Part shown: one piece after another, positions 54,452 to 61,730 of the stretch
Position numbering within the stretch: position 1 is the stretch's first letter
Layout: each line of letters opens with the position of its first letter
Source: Candidatus Cryptobacteroides onthequi
Lineage (GTDB): Bacteria; Bacteroidota; Bacteroidia; Bacteroidales; UBA932
Direction: 5' to 3'
Length of the DNA: 64,000 nucleotides
Assembly: GCA_018066125.1 (NCBI GenBank)
Contig: JAGHSA010000003.1
Location: forward strand, 1-64,000
The notes under the pieces: model-generated
What the model was told of the DNA's origin: nothing
Database searches by the model: none
What the model saw: the letters and a program-made list of their open reading frames with translations, nothing else
Translations under genes and position numbers: made by a program

Positions 54452-55569
54452 CAGCGGAGTTCAAAGCGTTGGGTCAGTGTCTCGGAATCACCGGCGTAGA
54501 AGTCGACAGTGATGCCGTGACGTGTAACATCAAGTCTGTAAGAGCCAGCTGCCGGCGAGATGCTGTACCTCTTGAGCCCGGCACGGTATTCGTCGAAAAG
54601 TGCAGTCTCGTCCTTGACCGGAGATCCGTCAGGCATGGATTCGAGTCTGGTGCGGAGAATGCCGTACTCTGCAGCACCCTGAGCCTTGACCACATAGCGG
54701 TCGAGCTCCGGCCTGCTCCATACGCTGGTCATGGTCATCTGTGTGATGCGGCCACCGTCTCCGTACCAGTCTGCCAGCTCGGTATGGTGTGTGTGCCCGC
54801 AGAGGACTATGGCACCGCGGCGGGCGAACTCCTCCCTGAAATGGAGGCGTGCCTTTGTATGCTTCTCCTTGTCGCTGCCGTGGAAGAACCACCTGCAGCT
54901 GCTGCCATCATATGGCAGGACAGGTCCGTGAGAGATGATGAAGGTGTGGCGTGCACCCTTCGTGGCTTCCAGAAGGCGCTCTATCTCCTCGTCATCCGGA
55001 TGGCTGAAGTCTATGACGATATAGGCGTCGCGGCCGATATTGAACGAGAATGTGGTCTTGTCTATCTTTTTCCCGAGCTCCTGCGACATACGTGCCGGCA
55101 TGTAGCGTTCATACGCCTCCTGCGCATCGACGCCACGGATGTCATGATTGCCGACAACGGTCACGAACGGTAGCCCGCCGAGCTCGGACTTGAAGCTGTC
55201 CATCACGTCCCTGAGCATCTTGACATGCACTTCCCCGCTGCCGCAGTCACCCTGGATGAGGTCACCCATCTGGAAGACCATCGCAGTGCGCTCGTCAATG
55301 AGACGGGATGCGCGCCTGAGAAGCCTCGGGCAGCGCTCGCGCCACATCTCCCCGTTGCGTGCGAACTCCGCGCGCTGCACCCGGTTGAGCCACTCCGTAG
55401 GCTCATTGTAGCATGAATGATACACGCTGGCCGGCTCCGTATCGAAGTGAGTGTCACCGAGTATCACCACATTGTAGTGCGATGGTGCCTTGGCATCGAG
55501 ACCGATGTCTGACAAGGCGAGCCCGGCAAGACTCATTGCGGAAAGGGAAAGAAACTGTCTCCTGTCCAT
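54451..55569 (-). CDS. Exported metallophosphoesterase (calcineurin-like)
   Basis: A 372-residue enzyme with a twin-arginine-like leader MDRRQFLSLSAMSLAGLALS. The metallophosphoesterase motifs are VVILGDTHFD (GD-x-H), MGDLIQGDCGSG (GD), VTVVGNHDIRG (GNHD) and the late HTHH box VLCGHTHHTE. The substrate could be a phosphodiester, a glycan-linked phosphate or a nucleotide. It is the first gene of the leftward operon, with a TATCTTTG box 33 bases upstream. The C-terminal 120 residues (after TMTSVWSRPELDRYV) form an extra beta-rich domain. Confidence 0.82.
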   Translation of the reverse strand: MDRRQFLSLSAMSLAGLALSDIGLDAKAPSHYNVVILGDTHFDTEPASVYHSCYNEPTEWLNRVQRAEFARNGEMWRERCPRLLRRASRLIDERTAMVFQMGDLIQGDCGSGEVHVKMLRDVMDSFKSELGGLPFVTVVGNHDIRGVDAQEAYERYMPARMSQELGKKIDKTTFSFNIGRDAYIVIDFSHPDDEEIERLLEATKGARHTFIISHGPVLPYDGSSCRWFFHGSDKEKHTKARLHFREEFARRGAIVLCGHTHHTELADWYGDGGRITQMTMTSVWSRPELDRYVVKAQGAAEYGILRTRLESMPDGSPVKDETALFDEYRAGLKRYSISPAAGSYRLDVTRHGITVDFYAGDSETLTQRFELR

Positions 55570-55601
55570 GTCTGGCTATTTCATTTGACTTGTTTGAAAC
55601 A

Positions 55602-55609
55602 CAAAGATA
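55602..55609 (-). promoter_or_regulatory. -7 box of the leftward operon
   Basis: Minus-strand TATCTTTG (55609-55602). The divergent box for the rightward operon lies 20 bases away, so the two transcripts may compete. Confidence 0.5.
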
Positions 55610-55629
55610 ACAAATTCCCAACTATTAAC

Positions 55630-55637
55630 TATCTTTG
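55630..55637 (+). promoter_or_regulatory. -7 box of the rightward sugar-activation operon
   Basis: TATCTTTG ends 19 bases before the ATG at 55657, leaving a very short leader. The two divergent boxes are only about 20 bases apart. Confidence 0.5.
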
Positions 55638-55656
55638 TTATTTACAGATAAGGCAT

Positions 55657-56856
55657 ATGGATTGCAAAGACAAATTTCGTTCATTATATCACAGAGAGCC
55701 AGAAAGCGTAGCCTTCTGTCCGTACAGGATATGCCCGATCGGAGCCCACTCCGACCACAACCTCGGCAAGATCACCGGACTGGCGATTGACAAGGGCATA
55801 CGCATAGCTTACTCGCCGAAGCTCAACGGCGTGGTGGAACTGTGCTCTCTCCAGTTTGACAAGAGAGCCCAGTGGCACGTGCTTCAGGTATCCCAGAAGA
55901 AAGAAAACGACTGGGCGGACTACCTGCGCGGCGCCACCCTTCTACTCTCGTCGAGATTCCCGCTCAAGCGCGGAATCAGCGGAGTCATCGAGGGCAGTCT
56001 CCCCATCGGAGGCCTGTCTTCATCGGCAGCCGTGGTGCTGGCTTTCCTCGAAGCCATATGCGATGTAAACTGCATATCGCTCACACCGCTCGAGATGATA
56101 CAGATCTCTGTACAGGTCGAGAATGAGTACGTAGGCGTCAGCTGCGGAAAGCTCGACCAGAGCTGCGAGGTCTTTTCCAAGAAAGACAGACTGCTGTATC
56201 TCGATACCAGAGACGACAGCTACGAGCTCATCCCGTTCGGTCAGACCAATCCAGATCCTGAGATGTGCAGGAAGCCGCTGCCATTCGACATCGCCATCTT
56301 CTTCAGCGGACTGGAGAGGAACCTTTCAGGCAGCAGATTCAACCAGAGAGTGGATGAAGCCAGATCGGCCGCATATGCGCTGATGGCCTATGACGGCAGG
56401 GATTACGGAAAATTCAAGGAGACCAATCTCAGAGACATCCCTGTAGAGACCTTCATGAAGTACCGCGACCGCATGCCGGAAAACTGGGCCAAGAGAGCAG
56501 ATCACTGGTACTCAGAGTTCGACAGGGTGCAGAAGGGAGCCGAAGCATGGAGGAAGGGAGATATCCTCGAGTACGGAAGACTCAGCTTCGAATCCGGACA
56601 TTCCAGCATCTACAACTGGGAGACGGGATCGCCTGAGCTCAAGGCACTCTATGAGATCATGACCCACACAGACGGCATCTACGGAGGACGTTTCAGCGGA
56701 GCCGGATTCAAGGGCTGCTGCATGGCACTGATCGACCCGCGCTATGCCGAGTCCATCGAGCGCAGCGTCACCAGGGAATACCTCAGACTCTTCCCTGAAC
56801 TCAGGGGCAAGTATTCATTCCACCTCTGCCATTCGGCAGACGGTCTGGATTTCTAA
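55657..56856 (+). CDS. Galacturonokinase-like GHMP sugar kinase
   Basis: A 399-residue kinase starting at 55657 (MDCKDKFRSLYHRE). The sugar-binding segment is CPYRICPIGAHSDHNLG (about 23-39), which resembles plant galacturonokinases (PYRICPLGAHIDH) more than galactokinase (GRVNLIGEHTDY). GHMP motif 2 is IGGLSSSAAVVLAF (about 128-141) and motif 3 is GGRFSGAGFKGCCMAL near the C-terminus. It probably makes a sugar-1-phosphate; D-galacturonate is my inference, supported by the UDP-glucuronate 4-epimerase-like gene 21 bases downstream. The canonical galactokinase Glu of GEHTD is replaced by Ala, which fits acceptance of a C6 carboxylate or a different sugar. Confidence 0.72.
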   Translation: MDCKDKFRSLYHREPESVAFCPYRICPIGAHSDHNLGKITGLAIDKGIRIAYSPKLNGVVELCSLQFDKRAQWHVLQVSQKKENDWADYLRGATLLLSSRFPLKRGISGVIEGSLPIGGLSSSAAVVLAFLEAICDVNCISLTPLEMIQISVQVENEYVGVSCGKLDQSCEVFSKKDRLLYLDTRDDSYELIPFGQTNPDPEMCRKPLPFDIAIFFSGLERNLSGSRFNQRVDEARSAAYALMAYDGRDYGKFKETNLRDIPVETFMKYRDRMPENWAKRADHWYSEFDRVQKGAEAWRKGDILEYGRLSFESGHSSIYNWETGSPELKALYEIMTHTDGIYGGRFSGAGFKGCCMALIDPRYAESIERSVTREYLRLFPELRGKYSFHLCHSADGLDF

Positions 56857-56877
56857 GCAAAGAAAAAGATAACGGAT

Positions 56878-57936
56878 ATGCTAAGCTACAACATCAACCT
56901 CGAGGGCAAGACCGTCCTCGTCACCGGAGCGGCAGGATTCATCGGTTCCAACCTGGTCAAGCGTCTCTTCCACGATGTGAAGGACATCAAGGTCATCGGA
57001 ATCGATTCCATCACCGACTACTACGATACCGGCATCAAATACGAGCGCCTCAGGGAGATAGAGGAACTCGGACGAGACTGGACCTTCGTCAAGGGGTCCA
57101 TCGCCGACAAGGCCCTAGTCGACCAATTATTCGAAGACCACAAGCCTGCAGTAGTCGTGAACCTCGCTGCACAGGCCGGTGTGAGATACTCCATCACCAA
57201 CCCGGGAAGCTATATCGAATCCAATCTCATCGGCTTCTACAACCTCCTGGAAGCATGCAGATGGCACCCGGTGGAGCATCTCGTATACGCCAGTTCCAGC
57301 TCGGTGTACGGATCCAACAAGAAGGTGCCTTACTCGACAGACGACAAGGTAGACAACCCCGTATCGCTCTACGCCGCCACCAAGAAGAGCAACGAACTCA
57401 TGGCACATGCCTACTCGAAGCTATACAACATCCCCTCGACGGGACTCAGGTTCTTCACTGTCTACGGCCCGGCTGGACGCCCGGACATGGCGTATTTCGG
57501 TTTCACCAACAAGCTCCGCGAGGGCAAGACCATACAGATATTCAACTACGGCAACTGCAAGAGGGACTTCACATATGTCGACGACATCGTGGAGGGCGTG
57601 GTGCGCATCATGCAGCACGCTCCGGAGAAGATGAACGGAGAGGACGGACTCCCTGTCCCTCCATACAAGGTGTACAACATCGGCAACAACTCCCCCGAGA
57701 ATCTTCTCGACTTTGTCCAGATCCTTCAGGAGGAGCTCATCAGTGCCGGAGTGCTCCCGCCAGACTACGACTTCGAGGCCCACAAGGAGCTCGTGCCGAT
57801 GCAGCCCGGCGACGTGCCGGTGACCTTCGCCGACACCACGCCACTAGAGCAGGACTTCGGCTTCAGGCCAGCCACTCCTCTGAGGGACGGCCTGCGCGCA
57901 TTCGCACAATGGTACAAGAAATACTACAAATGCTAG
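56878..57936 (+). CDS. UDP-glucuronate 4-epimerase-like NAD-dependent epimerase
   Basis: A 352-residue extended SDR. The NAD motif is TGAAGFIGSNL (about residues 17-27), the catalytic YAATK box is at SLYAATKKSNE (about 162-172), with the catalytic Ser in ASSSSVYG. The sequence FTVYGPAGRPDMAYF is characteristic of the UDP-GlcA 4-epimerase (CapI/LspL/GAE) branch, which converts UDP-GlcA to UDP-GalA. It lies 21 bases after the kinase and 4 bases before wbuC, so the operon is continuous. UDP-GalA would link galacturonate activation to polysaccharide synthesis or salvage. Confidence 0.82.
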   Translation: MLSYNINLEGKTVLVTGAAGFIGSNLVKRLFHDVKDIKVIGIDSITDYYDTGIKYERLREIEELGRDWTFVKGSIADKALVDQLFEDHKPAVVVNLAAQAGVRYSITNPGSYIESNLIGFYNLLEACRWHPVEHLVYASSSSVYGSNKKVPYSTDDKVDNPVSLYAATKKSNELMAHAYSKLYNIPSTGLRFFTVYGPAGRPDMAYFGFTNKLREGKTIQIFNYGNCKRDFTYVDDIVEGVVRIMQHAPEKMNGEDGLPVPPYKVYNIGNNSPENLLDFVQILQEELISAGVLPPDYDFEAHKELVPMQPGDVPVTFADTTPLEQDFGFRPATPLRDGLRAFAQWYKKYYKC

Positions 57937-57940
57937 GCGT

Positions 57941-58336
57941 ATGAGAATCGACGACGATCTGCTCTCCAGACTCACTGAGCAGGCTAAGGCCAATCCCCGC
58001 AAGCGCATGCACTTCGACCTCAGGGACAGTGCCGAGGACACCTCCATGCGCATGCTCAACGCGATCGAACCGGATTCAGTGGTACCGGTACACAGGCACA
58101 TGATGACCAGCGAGGACATCATCTGCATAAAGGGTGAGATGGACGTGGCCCTGTACGATGATGACGGAGTGCTCACAGAGAAGGTGAAGCTCATCCCAGG
58201 CAGCAGCTGCCAGGCAGTGCACATCCCTATCGGGGTGTACCATGCCAGCGAATCCAGGGTCTCAGGCTCCGTGATATTGGAGTTCAAGAACACCAGATAC
58301 GACGCTGACACCTGTGAGGAGTTCCTCCAAAAGTAG
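57941..58336 (+). CDS. wbuC: WbuC-type cupin metalloprotein
   Basis: A 131-residue protein starting MRIDDDLLSRLTEQ. It has the cupin metal-ligand pattern VPVHRHMMTSEDIICIKGEMDV (about residues 47-68) and a second half ending VYHASESRV. WbuC proteins occur in O-antigen and capsule clusters of many bacteria; their activity is unknown. The 4-base gap to the epimerase and the 9-base gap to the next gene place it inside the operon. Confidence 0.78.
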   Translation: MRIDDDLLSRLTEQAKANPRKRMHFDLRDSAEDTSMRMLNAIEPDSVVPVHRHMMTSEDIICIKGEMDVALYDDDGVLTEKVKLIPGSSCQAVHIPIGVYHASESRVSGSVILEFKNTRYDADTCEEFLQK

Positions 58337-58345
58337 CGCGGCGGC

Positions 58346-59041
58346 ATGAAAAGAGCGGTCATTCTCATTGCGGCGCTGATCCTGGCCTCAGCATCGATGG
58401 GGGCGCGGACATTGAAGGTCATGTCCTTCAACATACGCACATGGACCAGGGACACCGACCGTGCCAGTGAGTATTTCTGGCGTACCAGAATGGAGGCAAT
58501 GGAAAGGATGATAGCGGACATTGACCCAGACGTGATATGCTTCCAGGAGTTTCTGGCCCCGGTGGGCCAGTACGTTCCCGATGGGTACAGACGCGTGGGC
58601 GTGACGGCAAGCCACCCCATCTATGTGCGAAAGGGGCTGAAAACCGAGGGGCACAGAGTCTCCATCTACTGGGAGGCGTGCAAGATAGAAGGTGTACGCC
58701 TCATCAACGTGCACTCGCGATGGGAGGCTGACATCATAGCCAAGACCGTGGAGCAGGTGAATGCTCAGCTCACTGGGAAAGACCTTGCATGCGGTGACTG
58801 GAACAACAGTCTCGATGTCATGGTGAGGGACGGATTGAGGATGGAATCTGTGCGAGTTGCGCTCGGAATACCTGAGGATGACACATTCGCCAATTTCAAG
58901 AGACCAGAGCAGAGCCACGGGGCCATTGACCATTTCTTCACCAACGGAGTTAAAGCGACATCGTACGACATGGTGACTGACAGCTACGGCTGTGCAAAGA
59001 TAAGCGACCACTACCCTATTGTAACGACAATCGAATTGTAA
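58346..59041 (+). CDS. Exported endonuclease/exonuclease/phosphatase-fold hydrolase
   Basis: A 231-residue protein with a signal peptide (MKRAVILIAALILASASMGA). EEP-fold motifs are visible: VMSFNIRTWTRDTD (N-x-R), VICFQEFLAPVG (QE), HSRWEADI, ACGDWNNSL (GDxN) and the C-terminal ISDHYPIVTTI (SDHxP). Family members cleave phosphodiesters of nucleic acids, sphingomyelin or inositol phosphates. Export suggests an outer substrate such as a teichoic-acid-like or host phospholipid phosphodiester. It is shorter than most (about 250-300 residues) and lies 9 bases after wbuC. Confidence 0.8.
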   Translation: MKRAVILIAALILASASMGARTLKVMSFNIRTWTRDTDRASEYFWRTRMEAMERMIADIDPDVICFQEFLAPVGQYVPDGYRRVGVTASHPIYVRKGLKTEGHRVSIYWEACKIEGVRLINVHSRWEADIIAKTVEQVNAQLTGKDLACGDWNNSLDVMVRDGLRMESVRVALGIPEDDTFANFKRPEQSHGAIDHFFTNGVKATSYDMVTDSYGCAKISDHYPIVTTIEL

Positions 59042-59059
59042 ACAAACAGAACTTAAGAT

Positions 59060-60232
59060 ATGGCAAACAAGAAAGTATTCGTCTCAGGCTGCTACGATCT
59101 GCTCCACAGCGGACATGTGGAATTCTTCAAGCAGGCATCGGCATACGGAGACCTCTATGTGGGAATCGGCTCGGACGAGACCATCCTGCACTACAAGAAC
59201 CACAAGACACTCTACCCTGAGCAGGAACGCCTCTTCATGGTGAAGAGCATACGCTATGTGACGGACGCGTACATCAACCAGGGTGACGGCATAATGGACT
59301 TCATCCCTACAGTCGAGATGATCAAGCCAGACGTTTTCGTGGTCAACGAGGACGGCTCCAATGACACCAAGCGCCGCTTCTGCGAAGAGCGCGGCATCGA
59401 ATACGTCGTGCTTAAGAGAACTCCTGCGGAGGGCCTCACCGCCCGTTCAAGCACCGACCTCAAATCGGAGTCATGCCAGATACCTACGCGTGTGGATATC
59501 GCCGGCACATGGATCGACCAGCCGTATGTGAGCATGTATGCCCCAGGATGGGCGCTGACCATATCCGTGGAGCCTACATTCGAGATCCGCGACAGATGCG
59601 GCCTGAGCACTTCCACCCGCAAGGTCATCCAGAAGTACTGGCCTGTCAAGCTCCCGAACATGAATCCTGAGATGCTTGCCAGAATGGTATTCTGCGTGGA
59701 GAACCATCCGGAGCGCGAGGACGGCATCATCAGCGGAGCCCAGGACGCCATAGGCATCTGTGTGCCGGGACTTGCGCGCCACAGGTACAACAATCACTTC
59801 TGGCCCGAAAAGATAGAGACCTGCGAAGATACCCAGACTCTCGACTGGCTCGAAAGCCATCTCGTGCTCATCCCTATCGACCCCAGACAGCCAGGATGCT
59901 CAGTCGTGACAGGAAAGGACATCAACGAGACCAAGGTCAAGGCCCTGGCCAATGCCGCAAGCGACTGCTGGGACGCCATCATAAGTAAGGATCTCTCCGC
60001 CTTCGCTTCAGCATTCAAGGCATCGTTTGAGGCTCAGATAGCCATGTTCCCTGCAATGATTCAGGGCACTGTCCAGCAGCATCTCGACAAGTACGCCACA
60101 CAGCCGGGAGTCCTCGCGTGGAAGCTCACCGGAGCTGGTGCCGGCGGCTATATCGCCCTTGTGGTCAGCAACCGCGAGACCTGGGCAGAAGCTCACCCAG
60201 AGGCAATCAAGATCAAGATCAGAAGAAAATGA
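59060..60232 (+). CDS. Cytidylyltransferase-GHMP kinase fusion protein
   Basis: A 390-residue cytosolic protein with two domains. Residues 1-135 are a cytidylyltransferase (TagD/RfaE C-terminal type): FVSGCYDLLHSGHVEFFKQA with the HSGH motif, then MFIPTV... and a variant of the ISTT box at GLTARSSTDLKS. Residues about 145-385 form a GHMP kinase-like domain: PTRVDIAGTWIDQPYV (motif 1), the poor loop match GLSTSTRKV (motif 2), SGAQDAIGICVPGLARHRYN, and KLTGAGAGGYIALVV (motif 3). The order nucleotidyltransferase-kinase is reversed relative to FKP (pyrophosphorylase, then kinase), and the transferase is CTP/ATP type. It could take a sugar to the sugar-1-phosphate and activate it. The GHMP part differs from the galacturonokinase-like gene of the same operon. 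Confidence 0.75.
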   Translation: MANKKVFVSGCYDLLHSGHVEFFKQASAYGDLYVGIGSDETILHYKNHKTLYPEQERLFMVKSIRYVTDAYINQGDGIMDFIPTVEMIKPDVFVVNEDGSNDTKRRFCEERGIEYVVLKRTPAEGLTARSSTDLKSESCQIPTRVDIAGTWIDQPYVSMYAPGWALTISVEPTFEIRDRCGLSTSTRKVIQKYWPVKLPNMNPEMLARMVFCVENHPEREDGIISGAQDAIGICVPGLARHRYNNHFWPEKIETCEDTQTLDWLESHLVLIPIDPRQPGCSVVTGKDINETKVKALANAASDCWDAIISKDLSAFASAFKASFEAQIAMFPAMIQGTVQQHLDKYATQPGVLAWKLTGAGAGGYIALVVSNRETWAEAHPEAIKIKIRRK

Positions 60233-60240
60233 CACCAACC

Positions 60241-61635
60241 ATGAAGCCATCCCGCATGCTCATCATGTCTGTACTGCTGCTCACATCGGCAGCGGGACTT
60301 CACCTCAACGCCCAGGAGACCGCGGCCATCAAGGTCAAGCCATCTTCTGAAATAGGCATCGTGAAACCCGTGAACGGAGTGGGCCAGGCTCCTCTGCTGG
60401 GATTCAGCACCCAGATGTTTCACTATCTCGGAGAGGCCGGCATACCATATTGCAGGACACATGACGTAGGCGGAGCTTTTGGAAAGAATGTCTTTTTTGA
60501 CATCCCGAATCTTTTCAGAGACTTCGATGCAGACGAGACCGACCCGGCCAGCTACGACTTCACTTTTACGGACATCTATGTGAAGGCTCTTGAAGAAAAT
60601 GGGGTCGAGCCCTTCTTCAGGCTTGGGGTGACCATAGAAAACTATGCAGAGATCAAGTCATATCGCGTCTATCCGCCAAAGGACTTTGACAAATGGGCAC
60701 GCATCTGCGAGCATGTCATCCGCCATTACAACGAAGGATGGGCAGACGGATTCCACTTCAACATCAGGAACTGGGAGATATGGAATGAACCGGACAACCA
60801 CCAGGACATCGTGCAGAACGACATGTGGAAAGGCACATGGGAACAGTATATGGAGCTTTACAAAGTGGCTGCCGGCCATCTCAAGAGCTGCTTCCCTGAG
60901 TTGAACATCGGAGGGTACGGAAGCTGCGGCTTCTACGCAGTCACCGGAAAGCATGTGCCGGGAGCCAACTCCAGCCCGCGTCACGAGTATTTCATGGACT
61001 GCTTCCACAGCTTCCTGGACTTCGTCAGGGACAATTCCCTTCCTCTCGACTTCTTCTCGATGCACAGCTATGCGGCTCCCGACCAGGCCCTTACCCAGAT
61101 AGGCTATTGCCGCTCATATCTCGACTCGTGCGGATTCAAGGACACAAAGATTTCCTTCAATGAATGGCTGCCTCAGCCATCCAAAAAGAAGCTTGGCACT
61201 GCCGAGCAGGCTGCGATGATCGGAGCGGAGCTCATCGGCCTCCAGAACGGCCCGGTGGACAATGCGGAAATCTATGACGCAAGATGCTCCGCACCAAGTG
61301 ACTACTCCCCTCTTTTCAACGCCATGACTCTTGAGCCGTTCAAGGCTTATTACGACTATATGATGTTCAACGAGCTCCGCAAGCTCGGAACGCAGGTCGA
61401 GCTTGAAGGTGTACCTGAGACTCTATACGCGACAGCTGCCACCAATGAGGACAAGTCAGTCTGCGCCATCATGATGGCGAATATCGGCAAAGAGCCCGTG
61501 CCTTTCAAAATAAAGGCTAAAGGATATACCGTCCAGGAGGTGCTCGTCATCGACGACACCCGCACCTACGAGCCTGCTGCACTGCCTGCATCTATCGCCA
61601 GTGCCACAGTGCTCCTCGTCAAGCTGAGCAAGTAG
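60241..61635 (+). CDS. GH39-like exported glycosidase
   Basis: A 464-residue protein; the start is either the ATG at 60229, overlapping the upstream stop, or the ATG at 60241, which I prefer because it opens a clean signal peptide (MKPSRMLIMSVLLLTSAAG). The barrel carries IPYCRTHDVGGAFG, the acid/base motif NWEIWNEPDNHQ (about residue 175) and the probable nucleophile Glu in ISFNEWLPQPSKKK (about residue 312). This pattern fits clan GH-A family 39 (beta-xylosidase/alpha-L-iduronidase). As the last gene of the operon it may release the sugar that the kinases activate. Confidence 0.77.
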   Translation: MKPSRMLIMSVLLLTSAAGLHLNAQETAAIKVKPSSEIGIVKPVNGVGQAPLLGFSTQMFHYLGEAGIPYCRTHDVGGAFGKNVFFDIPNLFRDFDADETDPASYDFTFTDIYVKALEENGVEPFFRLGVTIENYAEIKSYRVYPPKDFDKWARICEHVIRHYNEGWADGFHFNIRNWEIWNEPDNHQDIVQNDMWKGTWEQYMELYKVAAGHLKSCFPELNIGGYGSCGFYAVTGKHVPGANSSPRHEYFMDCFHSFLDFVRDNSLPLDFFSMHSYAAPDQALTQIGYCRSYLDSCGFKDTKISFNEWLPQPSKKKLGTAEQAAMIGAELIGLQNGPVDNAEIYDARCSAPSDYSPLFNAMTLEPFKAYYDYMMFNELRKLGTQVELEGVPETLYATAATNEDKSVCAIMMANIGKEPVPFKIKAKGYTVQEVLVIDDTRTYEPAALPASIASATVLLVKLSK

Positions 61636-61662
61636 GATTTTGAGCCACGCCCATACTACGAC

Positions 61663-61700
61663 AAATCGGTTGCCCTTCTGAATGGGCAACCGATTTCTTT
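61663..61700 (+). terminator. Terminator closing the sugar-activation operon
   Basis: A perfect 13-bp stem, AAATCGGTTGCCC (61663-61675) with GGGCAACCGATTT (61684-61696), followed by CTTTGTC. Confidence 0.8.
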
Positions 61701-61730
61701 GTCTATACGACGGGCTTCTCCCGGGAGATT

